In this document: positions 23,229 through 23,647 of the stretch, in pieces | Layout: each line of letters begins with the position of its first letter | How positions within the stretch are numbered: position 1 is the stretch's first letter | Origin: Caulobacteraceae bacterium | GTDB lineage: Bacteria > Pseudomonadota > Alphaproteobacteria > Caulobacterales > Caulobacteraceae | Direction of reading: 5' to 3' | NCBI GenBank assembly: GCA_947479185.1 | Contig: CANJYY010000002.1 | Span: 1 to 23,647 of the forward strand | DNA: 23,647 bases | Notes under the pieces: generated by a model | What the model saw: the letters and a program-made list of their open reading frames with translations, nothing else | Databases searched by the model: none | What the model was told of the DNA's origin: nothing | Position numbers and translations under genes: made by a program

Positions 23229-23647
23229 TCAGGGTTCCGCCGCTTCTTCGGCCGAGGCGGCCTTGGAGCCCGCCGGCGGGGGCTCGGACCGTCGCTCCAC
23301 CGGCGGCGTGACCCCGTCGAGCATGGCGATGGTCTCGCGGATGAAGCTTGCCTGAGTGACGATGCCGATCTCCAGCCGTTCACCCGACAGTTCGACCTGC
23401 TGGGTCAGCATGCCGGCGATGAACTGGACCTCCTGCGCCTCGGTCGCGCCCGGCCGACGGCAGGATCGGAAAGCCTGCCTGGTTGGCCGCCAGGCCGCGC
23501 GGGAACCCCAGCGCCAACATCTCGTCGCCGGGTCCCAGCGCGTATTTGTCAAAGGTCGCGTCCTGGGCCAGCCAGGCCAGCGGGATGGCGGCGCGGGCGA
23601 ACTCCGGCGGGGCCTCGATGACGATGGCGGCGACGTCGCGGCCGGGA
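23229..23647 (-). pseudogene. Frameshifted trypsin-like serine protease remnant, 5' end outside the window
   Basis: Minus-strand translation from the window edge is open through VIEAPPEFARAAIPLAWLA and GPGDEMLALGFPRGLAANQAGFPIL (ending about 23461), the usual 'GDEV..LGFP' segment of trypsin-like peptidases. The reading frame then stops making sense and shifts by one base to ATEAQEVQFIAGMLTQQVELSGERLEIGIVTQASFIRETI (about 23447-23330), which looks like the C-terminal part of the same family. Between these segments functional members carry the catalytic GNSGGPV loop. That loop is missing here, so a deletion plus frameshift is likely. The frame ends with TGA at 23229. A sequencing error alone would not explain the lost segment. 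The family is inferred. Confidence 0.5.

Noticed and set aside
23001..23621. 206-codon plus-strand open frame at the right edge
   Set aside because: It is antisense to csbD and the protease remnant, with no family features.
1..23647. Prophage, integrative element or CRISPR system
   Set aside because: No integrase, transposase, phage structural gene, tRNA attachment site or regular repeat array is visible on either strand.

Overview
The window is a GC-rich (roughly 70%) chromosomal segment. Its gene content points to Caulobacteraceae (Caulobacter, Phenylobacterium or a close relative). The evidence is a DivJ-like six-helix histidine kinase, an HdaB-like DnaA-domain-IV protein, a Ros/MucR regulator, a DUF2336 protein, a single-domain PAS_5 protein, and clusters of GANTC (CcrM-type) sites in two regulatory regions. 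I see no RNA gene, CRISPR array, insertion sequence or integrase, and no gene-free stretch longer than about 300 bases.

Region 1 (1-5505): all but the last gene are on the minus strand. They are the 5' part of prfC (release factor 3), two tandem paralogous secreted proteins with an HExxH zinc-peptidase motif and C-terminal helical repeats, a small unknown protein, and a DUF1491 protein. A plus-strand secreted unknown protein follows and ends convergently with the next block.

Region 2 (5502-12456): a regulatory block. A membrane histidine kinase (DivJ candidate) is divergent from a small soluble histidine kinase, which is followed by sufE. Converging on sufE is a translationally coupled pair, hdaB plus a DUF6456 gene. 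Next come a PAS_5 gene, mucR and a DUF2336 gene, all on the minus strand. The region upstream of the PAS gene holds six GANTC sites in 132 bp plus a CtrA-like half-site pair. The mucR leader holds two more GANTC sites. This suggests coupling to methylation-dependent (CcrM/GcrA) cell-cycle transcription.

Region 3 (12547-22874): a catabolic accessory cluster centred on a divergent promoter at about 14847-15033. Leftward are a cytochrome P450 and a crotonase-fold protein. Rightward are a GMC oxidoreductase, an acyl-CoA ligase, an AtuA-family protein, a type-II 3-hydroxyacyl-CoA dehydrogenase-like SDR and an SRPBCC protein. A double-hotdog thioesterase (minus) and a MaoC hydratase (plus) follow. 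Read together, they suggest hydroxylation and oxidation of an alcohol, CoA activation and beta-oxidation-type processing of a terpenoid, steroid or branched substrate. The biotin-dependent carboxylase of the canonical citronellol/geraniol (Atu) route is absent here, so the substrate is unknown.

Region 4 (22875-23647): a strong terminator, a CsbD stress protein, and at the edge a trypsin-like serine-protease gene. That gene appears frameshifted and to have lost its catalytic-serine segment, so it is probably a pseudogene.
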